A stretch of 32,051 bases of DNA from Saprospiraceae bacterium (GTDB lineage: Bacteria > Bacteroidota > Bacteroidia > Chitinophagales > Saprospiraceae). This document shows positions 24,200-32,051 of the stretch, in pieces. A program made the translations under genes and the position numbers. Every line of letters starts with the position of its first letter. Position 1 is the first letter of the stretch. Under the pieces are notes generated by a model. The model was not told the DNA's origin and did not search any database. It saw only the letters and a list, made by a program, of their open reading frames with translations. Location of the stretch: assembly GCA_020631375.1 (NCBI GenBank), contig JAHDHJ010000013.1, positions 297 to 32,347 on the forward strand. The letters run 5' to 3'.

Positions 24200-26029
24200 T
24201 TATTCCACCAATTCTTTTCCAAGATAAACAAACAACAACCCTTCTGTATATTCAAAACCTTCCAAATCAGAAGGAATAACTTCCAACTTATTCCCCGATT
24301 TCAGGAACAATGGAATGCTAGAAAACTTAGAATTCGCCAAATTATTAAAAGAAATCAATTCCTCCTTACTTCCTATTTCTTTTTCGAATATTTCCGGATA
24401 ATCGCTCGCAACCTTATTAATATTCAAATAATCATCATGATAGGAAAAAATACCACTTGGTGGTTTCCCCGCTCCTTTCTCCCCTTTCAATTCTGCCGTA
24501 GATAAAAGTCGGTAAGTGCCATTCTCCCCATAATCTGAACCATATTTTTCACAAGCCTTTTTATTTACATCCACACTGCCCGTCATTGCGAATAAAGTCC
24601 CTACATCCAACAACTCAAAAGAATCCTTAATCTCATCCGAATAAACATCCGCTGCAATGGCGGCAATCCCCATTATCTTTGCCATTTCCACATTCCGCTC
24701 ATTCCTATCCACCAAAACTACATTCCTTTCTGTACCCAAAAGATATTTACCAATAAGCCTCGAAGCCTCACTCGCTCCGATAATCATAATACCATCGGAT
24801 TTTTCTTTTGTAACATTCAGCAATCTCGCTACGAGCCTAGCCGTAGTCGCATTCAACAAAACCGTTCCCAAAACAATCATAAAAACCAAAGGTGTAATCA
24901 ATTCCGCACCCGGCACACCATCAGAAGTCAGCTTCAATCCGAATAAAGAAGCAATACCCGCAGCTACAATCCCTCTCGGACCAACCCAAGAAATAAATAA
25001 TTTCTCATTAAAACTAAGATTAGAATTATAGGTACTCAGGAAAACACCCAAGGGGCGGATGACCAAAACGACTATCACAAATAATATAATGGCATTCCCA
25101 TTTATCATTTGCAATTGACTGATATCCATATTAGCCGAAAGCAAAATAAACAGTATCGAAATCAACAGAACACTCAGCGATTCCTTAAAGTCCAATATTT
25201 CTTTCAGATTCTTAACATCCAAATTCCCCAGTACCATTCCCATCACCACCACTGTCAACAGACCCGATTCATGAGCGATCAAATCCGACCCTACAAAAAC
25301 CAAGAGAACCAGAGCCAAGGTAAATACATTCAGAAGATAATGTGGTATCCACTCCTTTTTTATCATATATGCCAATCCATAGGCCCCAACAACCCCATAA
25401 GTAAATCCGACTGCAACAATTTTCGCAAACTCTATCAAGGCATGGGTAGTAAACTCCCCACCGGCTCCCGAATGAATGAATTCAAAAACCAATACCGCAA
25501 CTAATGCCCCTATCGGATCTATGAGAATCCCCTCCCATTTCAAAACCGTAGCCACATTCTTCGTCAAGGGAATATTCCTAAGAATCGGAGCAATTACAGT
25601 TGGTCCTGTAACAATGATTAGTGATGAGAATAACATACTGATTTTCCAACTCGTTCCCATTAGTCCGAAAGCAGCAAAACCTGCTCCCAAAAACGTAACA
25701 AGGGAACCTATAATCAACAATCGGGTAATCGCATGCCCCACATCTTTTAATTCTGACCGCTTGAGTGTCAATCCCCCCTCAAAAAGAATGATACCTATCG
25801 CCAAGGAAACGAAATAAAAAAGACCTCCTCCCGGAAACAAGCCAAACTTCCCCTCCTCCACAGAGTAAATCGGTTCTATGAGTTTACTCCCATCCGCTGT
25901 CCACAATGTAGCCAAAGGTCCCACAAGCAAACCGACAAGAATCAAAGGTAGTATAGCAGGGACGCGGGTTCGCCAAGCTATCCATTGTGCGAATATTCCA
26001 AGTATGATTATACTAGCAAGTTCAAGCAT
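24200..26029 (-). CDS. CPA1-family Na+/H+ antiporter with C-terminal TrkA-N/RCK-like domain
   Basis: 609 residues. The first ~405 residues form a CPA1 (NhaP/NhaK-like) cation/proton exchanger of about 12-13 membrane segments. Motifs seen are FEGGL (83-87), TGPT (141-144), EGILIDP with the key Asp171, and GPRG (350-353). From about 412 a soluble Rossmann-like TrkA-N/RCK domain follows (GIMIIGASEASRLIGKYLLG, then VLVDRN), which usually binds NAD(H) or nucleotides to gate transport. It would export Na+ or K+ in exchange for protons in the inner membrane. It converges on the MocR gene with only 22 bp between the stop codons. A later GKPPSG loop and C-terminal tail lack recognised motifs. Confidence 0.92.
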   Translation of the reverse strand: MLELASIIILGIFAQWIAWRTRVPAILPLILVGLLVGPLATLWTADGSKLIEPIYSVEEGKFGLFPGGGLFYFVSLAIGIILFEGGLTLKRSELKDVGHAITRLLIIGSLVTFLGAGFAAFGLMGTSWKISMLFSSLIIVTGPTVIAPILRNIPLTKNVATVLKWEGILIDPIGALVAVLVFEFIHSGAGGEFTTHALIEFAKIVAVGFTYGVVGAYGLAYMIKKEWIPHYLLNVFTLALVLLVFVGSDLIAHESGLLTVVVMGMVLGNLDVKNLKEILDFKESLSVLLISILFILLSANMDISQLQMINGNAIILFVIVVLVIRPLGVFLSTYNSNLSFNEKLFISWVGPRGIVAAGIASLFGLKLTSDGVPGAELITPLVFMIVLGTVLLNATTARLVARLLNVTKEKSDGIMIIGASEASRLIGKYLLGTERNVVLVDRNERNVEMAKIMGIAAIAADVYSDEIKDSFELLDVGTLFAMTGSVDVNKKACEKYGSDYGENGTYRLLSTAELKGEKGAGKPPSGIFSYHDDYLNINKVASDYPEIFEKEIGSKEELISFNNLANSKFSSIPLFLKSGNKLEVIPSDLEGFEYTEGLLFVYLGKELVE

Positions 26030-26254
26030 GGATTTTTATGTTTTTCAAAAACAAAATTAGAGAATCCTAAGTTGTGAGTAATCAAAGAAAAAAAGAAAGC
26101 TCCCTGAAATATTGGAAGTTTCACAAGAAAAGATAACGCTTTTTCTTTGCTCAATAATTGCCGCAACCCGAATTTGGCAGTGGTTTCTAGCTGCATTATA
26201 GAAAACTATTTTGATATAAACAAAATCAAATAGCTCAAATACTTATTAAAAATT

Positions 26255-26262
26255 TACCTTTG
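26255..26262 (+). promoter_or_regulatory. Candidate -7 element of prfC
   Basis: TACCTTTG matches TAnnTTTG exactly and is followed by CGG. The ATG at 26288 is 25 bp downstream, so the leader is short. Confidence 0.5.
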
Positions 26263-26287
26263 CGGCAAAATACAAGGTATTAACAAG

Positions 26288-27862
26288 ATGGGATTCTTAG
26301 AAGAAATTGATAAAAGAAGGACATTCGGCATTGTTAGCCACCCGGATGCAGGTAAGACAACATTAACTGAAAAATTACTGTTGTTCGGTGGAGCAATCCA
26401 AGTAGCAGGTGCCGTAAAATCAAATAAAATAAAAAAATCGGCAACTTCCGATTTCATGGATATTGAAAGGCAAAGAGGAATCTCCGTTGCCACTTCCGTA
26501 ATGGGCTTCCTATATAAGGGTAAACAAATCAATATCCTCGACACACCCGGTCACAAGGATTTCCAAGAAGATACTTATAGGACATTGACCGCAGTCGATA
26601 GTGCCATAGTCGTCATCGACGTTGCCAAAGGTGTCGAACCACAGACGGAAAAACTCGTAGAAGTCTGTCGGATGAGAAAAACCCCCATGATTGTTTTTAT
26701 CAATAAATTGGATAGGGAAGGAAAAGATGCTTTTGACCTATTAGATGAAGTCGAGCAAAAGATAAATCTTACCGCTTGCCCTTTAAGTTGGCCTATAGGA
26801 ATGGGACAGCGATTCAAAGGCGTTTATAATATCTATGAAAAAAAACTTGTCCTTTTCAATCCTCATGGCAAGCAAGAAGACACCATAGAATTCAATGACT
26901 TGGACGATCCCGGATTGGAAAATCACATAGGAGAAAGTGCCGCCGCCGAATTGAGGGAAGAAGTCAATATGGTTAATGAAGTTTATCCTCCTTTTGACAA
27001 AGAAGCGTATCTGAATGGAGAATTGAATCCAGTATTTTTTGGTTCCGCTATCAATAATTTTGGAGTAAAGGAACTTTTGGATTGCTTCGTTGAAATTGCT
27101 CCCCAACCATTGGCAAGGGAAACAGAAGAAAGAATCGTAAAACCGGATGAGAAAAAATTCTCAGGTTTTGTCTTTAAAATCCATGCCAATATGGACCCCA
27201 AACATAGGGATAGGATTGCATTCCTAAGAATCTGTTCGGGAGAATTCAGGCGGAATACGAATTACATCCATGTAAGGAATGCCAAAAAAATGAAATTCTC
27301 CAATCCCACAACTTTCATGGCATCCAAAAAAGAAATCATAGAGAGTGCATTTCCCGGAGATATTGTAGGTCTTTACGATTCGGGCAATTTCAAAATAGGT
27401 GACGCCCTCACAGAAGGAGAAAAACTTACGTTCAAAGGCATACCCAGTTTCTCTCCCGAAATGTTCAGGATAGTGCATAATGCCGACCCTATGAAATCAA
27501 AACAGCTCGCAAAAGGACTTTCCCAACTGATGGATGAAGGTGTCGCCCAAATGTTTGTCAAAGAATTTGGTGGGACAAAAATAATAGGAACAGTAGGGGC
27601 CCTACAATTCGATGTGATACAATACCGCCTAGAACACGAATACGGAGCTAAATGCGAATACGAATCCCTCCATTTACACAAGGCATGTTGGCTGACACAT
27701 AATGATGGGAATCAATTCAAGGAATTTCTACAGAGGAGAAAAAGGGATATCGCCAAAGACAAAGCAGGAAATGATGTTTTCATGGCAGAATCCGCATGGC
27801 AATTAAAAACCATGCAAGAAACCTACCCTAACATAACATTCCATTTCACTTCCGACTTTTAA
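26288..27862 (+). CDS. prfC: Peptide chain release factor 3
   Basis: A 524-residue translational GTPase that removes RF1/RF2 from the ribosome after peptide release. The GTP-binding motifs are SHPDAGKTT (17-25), DTPGHKDF (85-92) and NKLD (139-142); the switch I region contains [12 protein letters not shown], typical of RF3. Length and the C-terminal segment ([20 protein letters not shown]) match RF3 rather than EF-G or EF-Tu. It has its own promoter and is followed by about 290 bp of non-coding sequence. Divergent from the antiporter gene upstream. Confidence 0.97.
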   Translation: MGFLEEIDKRRTFGIVSHPDAGKTTLTEKLLLFGGAIQVAGAVKSNKIKKSATSDFMDIERQRGISVATSVMGFLYKGKQINILDTPGHKDFQEDTYRTLTAVDSAIVVIDVAKGVEPQTEKLVEVCRMRKTPMIVFINKLDREGKDAFDLLDEVEQKINLTACPLSWPIGMGQRFKGVYNIYEKKLVLFNPHGKQEDTIEFNDLDDPGLENHIGESAAAELREEVNMVNEVYPPFDKEAYLNGELNPVFFGSAINNFGVKELLDCFVEIAPQPLARETEERIVKPDEKKFSGFVFKIHANMDPKHRDRIAFLRICSGEFRRNTNYIHVRNAKKMKFSNPTTFMASKKEIIESAFPGDIVGLYDSGNFKIGDALTEGEKLTFKGIPSFSPEMFRIVHNADPMKSKQLAKGLSQLMDEGVAQMFVKEFGGTKIIGTVGALQFDVIQYRLEHEYGAKCEYESLHLHKACWLTHNDGNQFKEFLQRRKRDIAKDKAGNDVFMAESAWQLKTMQETYPNITFHFTSDF

Positions 27863-28148
27863 CTTAATATGTTAAAATTGAACCTGTTCTTTGGTAACTA
27901 GATTACCTAATACTTCCTTTTTGATAAAAGTATTACGAAAATTCATAATTTCATACTTTAATTCTATGGATGAACTTGGATTTAAGTAATTCGACAAAAG
28001 TAATCCAATAGTAGTGTTATCATAATATTATGGTAAGCAATGTTTTATCTAAAAATCTCTATATCTAAATATCTAGTCATCTACTTAAATTCATATCCTC
28101 TATTCATAATTTAACAATAATTAATTTTTATAAATCAAAATCATAATC
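27863..28148. other. Intergenic gap, weak hairpin only
   Basis: AT-rich stretch with no supported gene. TAATACTT (27908-27915) can pair with AAGTATTA (27928-27935), an 8-bp AT-rich stem of doubtful meaning. Confidence 0.4.
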
Positions 28149-30293
28149 ATGAAAAAAATTCTATTCTTTTTATTGACTTGTTTTATGTTATTGAATGTAA
28201 ACCAAGCTTTTTCACAATGTACACCGGTTAATTGTGCGGCAGACCTCCCTCCTTATGGTGGTTTATGCGATACGGTAATTTTAACCGGATTAGTCAATAC
28301 ACCTTATAGTGATTTCGAATCATTTGTAATAACGGATAATTGTTTCAGTGCTCAAATCATAGATCCTAGTCAACCAGCTATTGACATTAAGATTACCAAT
28401 ATTGATAATTTCACATTCAGTAATTTGCCTAACGGTATAACTGCTGCCACTAACGCATCTTCTTATTCCCCACCCTCAGGAGGAACCGTAGCAGGTTGTG
28501 CCAGCTATTCGGGAACACCTACTGAAGCAGGAATCTTCCCTACCCAGATAGATTTCTTAGCAGATGTAACGTTATGTGGAGCATTCCCTTTTCCTCAACC
28601 AGATAATCCTGCAAACTACGTTATCCAATTAACCATTTTACCAGACGCGGGTTTTTCAGGTCTATCATCTTCATATTGTACTTCGGATGCTCCCGCTACA
28701 TTGGCTGTAACAGGAACAGCAGGCGGAGTATTCTCTGGTCCCGGAGTAACAGGCACTACATTTGACCCTGCCGCTGCAGGCATCGGAACACATACGATTA
28801 TGTACACGGTTTCTGCGATGGAAGGCGCAGCTATCGCTCCGGCTACTAATTCATCTACAATGACAGTAACAGTAGATGCCGCTATGACTTATTATGCAGA
28901 TACAGACATGGATGGTTATGGAGACAATGCCAACTCTATAACTGCATGTGGAGCTCCTAATGGATATGTAACAGATAACACAGATTGTGATGATACAAAT
29001 TCTGGAATAAATCCCGGTGCTACTGATATTCTTGACAATGGAATAGATGAAGACTGTGTTGGTGGTGATGCCACTTCAGTACCTGTAGATAACGACATGG
29101 ATGGTTCGTTCAATGATGTAGATTGCGATGATACTAATAATACAATATATCCCGGAGCTCCAGAACTTTGCGATGGCTTGGATAATGACTGTGATGGAGA
29201 TATAGATGAAGGAATTATGAGTACCTATTACGCTGACGCTGATATGGATGGCTATGGCGATGCTGCCGTTTCTGTTATGGATTGTGCTGCACCTACCGGA
29301 TATGTAACAGACAATACCGATTGTGATGACACTAATGCAGCATTGAATCCGGGTGCAACAGAAGTTTGTGATGGCATAGACAACAATTGCGATGGAAATA
29401 TTGACGAAGGTCTTACTATAAATACCTATTACGCTGACGCTGATATGGATGGTTATGGAGATGCTAATGCTTTTGTTTTAGACTGTGCAACTACTCCCCC
29501 TACTGGATATGTAACAGATAACACAGATTGCGATGACACTAATGCAGCATTGAATCCGGGTGCAACAGAAGTTTGTGATGGCATAGACAACAATTGCGAT
29601 GGAAATATTGACGAAGGTCTTACTATAAATACCTATTACGCTGACGCTGACATGGATGGCTATGGTGATGCTGCCGTTTCTGTTATGGATTGCGCTGCCC
29701 CTACCGGATATGTAACAGATAACACAGATTGCGATGATACCAATGCGGCATTGAATCCGGGTGCAACGGAAATCTGTGATGGTATTGACAACAACTGTGA
29801 TGGAGATATTGACGAAGGTCTTACTTTGAACACTTATTATGCTGATATGGATGCTGACGGTTATGGTGATCCAAACGCTTCTATAATGGACTGTGCAACT
29901 ACTGCGCCTACAGGTTACGTAACTGACAATACGGATTGTGACGATGGCAATGCTGGCATCAATCCCGGAGCTACGGATATTCCCGACAATGGAACTGATG
30001 AAGATTGCGATGGGATGGACACAACAGCTACGAATGACATCTTTGAGGCATTCGGATTGAAAGCTTCCCCTAATCCTGCTCATTCCTACCTAAACCTAGA
30101 AGGTAACTTGGATCAAGTAGTGGATATACAAGTTTATGACATCTTAGGAAAAGAAATGATTTCTGTTTCAGGAACAATTAATCCAAGCTTTACACTTGAT
30201 ATTTCAAGTTTGGGCCAAGGCACATACATTTTGAAGATAATTGATGCAGAACAAAAAACAGGGGTTTCAAAATTCCTTGTTTCAAAACATTAA
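28149..30293 (+). CDS. Secreted T9SS-sorted protein with MopE-type metal-binding repeats
   Basis: 714 residues. A signal peptide (MKKILFFLLTCFMLLNVNQAFSQ) is followed by a Cys-containing N-terminal domain and an Ig-like segment (GGVFSGPGVTGTTFDPAAAG at about 197-216). Residues ~247-630 hold MopE-type units of about 67-69 residues built on YYADADMDGYGD, GYVTDNTDCDD and CDGIDNNCDGDIDEG. The DxDxDG loops resemble calcium sites and each unit has paired cysteines. Residues ~632-714 form a T9SS type A sorting domain (LKASPNPAHSYLNLEG, then VYDILGKE and GTYILKI). It should be exported across the outer membrane by T9SS and attached to or released from the surface. The DNA of units two to four is nearly identical. 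Ligand and role are unknown. Confidence 0.92.
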   Translation: MKKILFFLLTCFMLLNVNQAFSQCTPVNCAADLPPYGGLCDTVILTGLVNTPYSDFESFVITDNCFSAQIIDPSQPAIDIKITNIDNFTFSNLPNGITAATNASSYSPPSGGTVAGCASYSGTPTEAGIFPTQIDFLADVTLCGAFPFPQPDNPANYVIQLTILPDAGFSGLSSSYCTSDAPATLAVTGTAGGVFSGPGVTGTTFDPAAAGIGTHTIMYTVSAMEGAAIAPATNSSTMTVTVDAAMTYYADTDMDGYGDNANSITACGAPNGYVTDNTDCDDTNSGINPGATDILDNGIDEDCVGGDATSVPVDNDMDGSFNDVDCDDTNNTIYPGAPELCDGLDNDCDGDIDEGIMSTYYADADMDGYGDAAVSVMDCAAPTGYVTDNTDCDDTNAALNPGATEVCDGIDNNCDGNIDEGLTINTYYADADMDGYGDANAFVLDCATTPPTGYVTDNTDCDDTNAALNPGATEVCDGIDNNCDGNIDEGLTINTYYADADMDGYGDAAVSVMDCAAPTGYVTDNTDCDDTNAALNPGATEICDGIDNNCDGDIDEGLTLNTYYADMDADGYGDPNASIMDCATTAPTGYVTDNTDCDDGNAGINPGATDIPDNGTDEDCDGMDTTATNDIFEAFGLKASPNPAHSYLNLEGNLDQVVDIQVYDILGKEMISVSGTINPSFTLDISSLGQGTYILKIIDAEQKTGVSKFLVSKH
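29223..29831 (+). repeat. Near-identical tandem repeat units inside the MopE-type gene
   Basis: Three in-frame units begin at 29223, 29424 and 29631 (lengths 201, 207 and 201 bp), each starting with ACCTATTACGCTGACGCTGA. Most differences are synonymous or sit in one short variable segment after GYGDA. A more diverged unit starts at 28887 and another at 29832. Such repeats are prone to copy-number change by recombination or slippage, and to collapse in assembly. Confidence 0.85.
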
Positions 30294-30313
30294 TAATCAA
30301 ATAGCTATGATTC

Positions 30314-30346
30314 CCAAAGGCTACTCTTGTTCAGAGTAGCCTTTGG
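30314..30346 (+). terminator. Rho-independent terminator of the MopE-type gene
   Basis: CCAAAGGCTACTC (30314-30326) pairs perfectly with GAGTAGCCTTTGG (30334-30346) around a 7-nt loop, followed by CTTTT. It lies 21 bp after the stop codon. Confidence 0.85.
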
Positions 30347-30453
30347 CTTTTAGAGATTTGAATATAAAATCCCATTAGCCAAATCGCCCCCCCTTAACCA
30401 GACTTTAACCCATATTCTTCCCTAAATTATATCTTCTCTTTAATAAAGTTCCT

Positions 30454-30461
30454 TACCTTTG
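30454..30461 (+). promoter_or_regulatory. Candidate -7 element of pckA
   Basis: TACCTTTG matches TAnnTTTG exactly and is followed by CA. Transcription would begin near 30468, leaving a leader of about 70 nt before the ATG at 30537. Confidence 0.5.
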
Positions 30462-30536
30462 CACCTAATTATCAAAACTATCTAATTAAAGAAAACGTTT
30501 TGTTATTAACCATTTTTATTAAAAAGCAAGCATACC

Positions 30537-32051
30537 ATGGATAATGTATCTGGCATCAAAAACCCAAGCGCATCCTTAAAGGATCTTGGCATCAATGATG
30601 AAAAACATCAATATTGGAACCTTACTCCAGAAGAGTTAATCGAACACACCATAAAAAAAGGAATGGGTGTCCTCGCTGATTCAGGAGCATTGAAAATTGA
30701 TACTGGGAAATTCACAGGAAGATCTCCTATGGACAGATTCATTGTAAAGGACAATATAACTGAAAACAAAGTTGACTGGGGTGATATTAATTTCCCATTC
30801 GATTCAGATAAATTCGATTCACTCTACAATAAGGTAGCGGATTATTTTTCAGGAAAGGACATTTATGTCAAAGATGGCTATGCATGTGCGGATGCCGATT
30901 ACAGACTGAATGCTAGGCTAGTTGCAGAATACCCTTGGAGCAGCCAATTCCTACATAATATGTTCTTGAGACCCAATCAAGAAGAATTATTATCTGCCAG
31001 CCCCGATTGGACAATTCTTTGTGCTCCCGGTTTCTTAGCCGACCCTGCTATTGATGGAACACGCCAAGAGAATTTTGCCATTATCAATTTCACTAGAAAA
31101 ACGATAATCATAGGAGGAACAGGATACACCGGTGAAATCAAGAAAGGAATTTTCTCCGTCTTGAATTTTATTTTGCCGACAGAAAGAAATGTATTGAGTA
31201 TGCATTGTTCATCCAATGTTGGAGAAAAAGAAGATACTGCCGTTTTCTTTGGTTTGTCCGGTACTGGAAAAACAACCTTATCTGCAGACCCTAACCGCCC
31301 ACTAATAGGCGATGACGAGCATGGTTGGTCAGACAAAGGAGTATTCAATTTTGAGGGAGGATGTTACGCAAAAACAATAGACCTATCTGCTGAGAAAGAA
31401 CCTGAGATTTGGGAGGCTATCAAGCATGGAGCTATTCTGGAAAATGTGGTTTTCAAAGAAGGTACTCGTGAAGTGGATTTCGAAGACACAAGCATTACTC
31501 AAAACACAAGGGTTTCCTACCCAATCCATCACATAGAAAATGCACTTCCTACCTCTAAGGCAGGAATTCCGCAAAATATCTTCTTCCTTACTTGTGATGC
31601 TTTCGGAGTATTACCTCCAATATCCAAGTTGACAAAGGAACAGGCAATGTATCATTTCATTTCCGGCTATACAGCAAAAGTAGCTGGTACAGAAGTGGGA
31701 ATTAAAGAACCCAAAACAGCATTCTCTGCTTGTTTCGGAGCACCTTTCCTACCTTTGCATCCTACTAAATATGCAGAAATGCTAGGAGAAAAAATGACAA
31801 AGTATGACACCAATGTTTGGTTAGTCAATACAGGATGGACTGGTGGAGAATATGGCATAGGTAGCCGTATGAAATTAAGATATACCCGTGCTATGATTAC
31901 TTCGGCACTCAATGGAGAATTGGAAAATGTGAACTATATCGAACACCCGATTTTTGGTGTATTGATTCCCACTTCTTGTCCGAATGTTCCGGATACAGTT
32001 CTCAATCCGAAAGATACTTGGAAAGATAAAGTTGCATATGATGCTAAAGCA
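30537..32051 (+). CDS. pckA: Phosphoenolpyruvate carboxykinase (ATP), 3' end cut by window
   Basis: 505 codons are open from the ATG at 30537 to the window edge without a stop; ATP-type PEPCK enzymes have about 530-540 residues, so some 30 residues are missing. It converts oxaloacetate and ATP to phosphoenolpyruvate, ADP and CO2, the entry step of gluconeogenesis. The kinase-type P-loop GLSGTGKTTLS lies at 239-249. Further family blocks are TGRSPMDRFIVKD near the N-terminus, IGDDEHGW after the P-loop and GSRMKLRYTRAMI near the end. A good -7 element precedes it and a terminator separates it from the upstream gene. Confidence 0.96.
   Translation, partial: MDNVSGIKNPSASLKDLGINDEKHQYWNLTPEELIEHTIKKGMGVLADSGALKIDTGKFTGRSPMDRFIVKDNITENKVDWGDINFPFDSDKFDSLYNKVADYFSGKDIYVKDGYACADADYRLNARLVAEYPWSSQFLHNMFLRPNQEELLSASPDWTILCAPGFLADPAIDGTRQENFAIINFTRKTIIIGGTGYTGEIKKGIFSVLNFILPTERNVLSMHCSSNVGEKEDTAVFFGLSGTGKTTLSADPNRPLIGDDEHGWSDKGVFNFEGGCYAKTIDLSAEKEPEIWEAIKHGAILENVVFKEGTREVDFEDTSITQNTRVSYPIHHIENALPTSKAGIPQNIFFLTCDAFGVLPPISKLTKEQAMYHFISGYTAKVAGTEVGIKEPKTAFSACFGAPFLPLHPTKYAEMLGEKMTKYDTNVWLVNTGWTGGEYGIGSRMKLRYTRAMITSALNGELENVNYIEHPIFGVLIPTSCPNVPDTVLNPKDTWKDKVAYDAKA

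Noticed and set aside
25109-25504. A 131-residue plus-strand open frame within the antiporter gene
   Set aside because: It is antisense to a well-supported transporter and has an implausible Gln/His/Tyr-rich composition.
29223-29831. Regularly spaced DNA repeats that might suggest a CRISPR array
   Set aside because: Units are about 200 bp, keep one reading frame and encode MopE-type motifs; there are no spacers or cas genes.
29478-30083. A 201-residue open frame antisense to the MopE-type repeats
   Set aside because: It is created by the repetitive codons of the sense gene; the protein is a monotonous Ile/Ser/Val-rich repeat with no signal or domain.

Overview
The window is an AT-rich chromosomal segment of a Bacteroidota bacterium. 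The phylum is inferred from several signs. There is a PorP/SprF-type outer-membrane protein and a secreted protein ending in a type IX secretion (T9SS) sorting domain. Short -7 elements of the form TAnnTTTG lie upstream of several genes, and lipoproteins and LytTR/LytS-type signalling genes are frequent. The mosaic resembles Saprospiria or Chitinophagia, but the class cannot be fixed by eye. Nothing looks like a prophage, plasmid, intact insertion sequence, CRISPR array, rRNA or tRNA.

Layout. Positions 1-7300 are all minus strand: a secreted TPR protein, a PaaE-type flavin/2Fe-2S reductase, a solitary DNA cytosine-5 methyltransferase, a PorP/SprF protein and a WG-repeat lipoprotein. They are separated by long intergenic gaps holding hairpins, a ~330-bp element with inverted termini and related short repeats. 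Positions 7400-13800 are plus strand: glutaminyl-tRNA synthetase, then a signalling cluster made of a membrane-SRPBCC protein, a LytTR response regulator, two lipoproteins and a LytS-like sensor kinase. Positions 13766-14878 (minus) hold a quinone-reductase-like MDR protein whose end overlaps the kinase gene. Positions 15129-16842 hold dnaN, with a DnaA box upstream, and a lipoprotein with a TonB-C-like domain. Positions 17048-17602 (minus) hold an ECF sigma factor. Positions 18100-22494 hold two secreted amidohydrolase-family genes in one unit. Positions 22696-26029 hold a MocR-type regulator facing a NhaP-type antiporter. Positions 26288 to the end hold prfC, a large secreted protein with MopE-type repeats, and pckA, which runs off the right edge.

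How the parts work together. Housekeeping genes (glnS, dnaN, prfC, pckA) are interspersed with accessory surface and signalling genes. The most intriguing unit is 9291-13775. A LytTR regulator and a LytS-like kinase bracket two lipoproteins. One has a ClpP-like fold with an apparently intact Ser-His-Asp triad, and the other has an EExxHxxxH motif. A pair of direct repeats 21 bp apart lies upstream of the lipoproteins, and a perfect 16-bp hairpin sits just before the kinase start. This could be a self-contained envelope sensing and proteolysis module, but that is inference from sequence only. The amidohydrolase pair is also notable: of three amidohydrolase-like domains only one keeps the metal-binding histidines.
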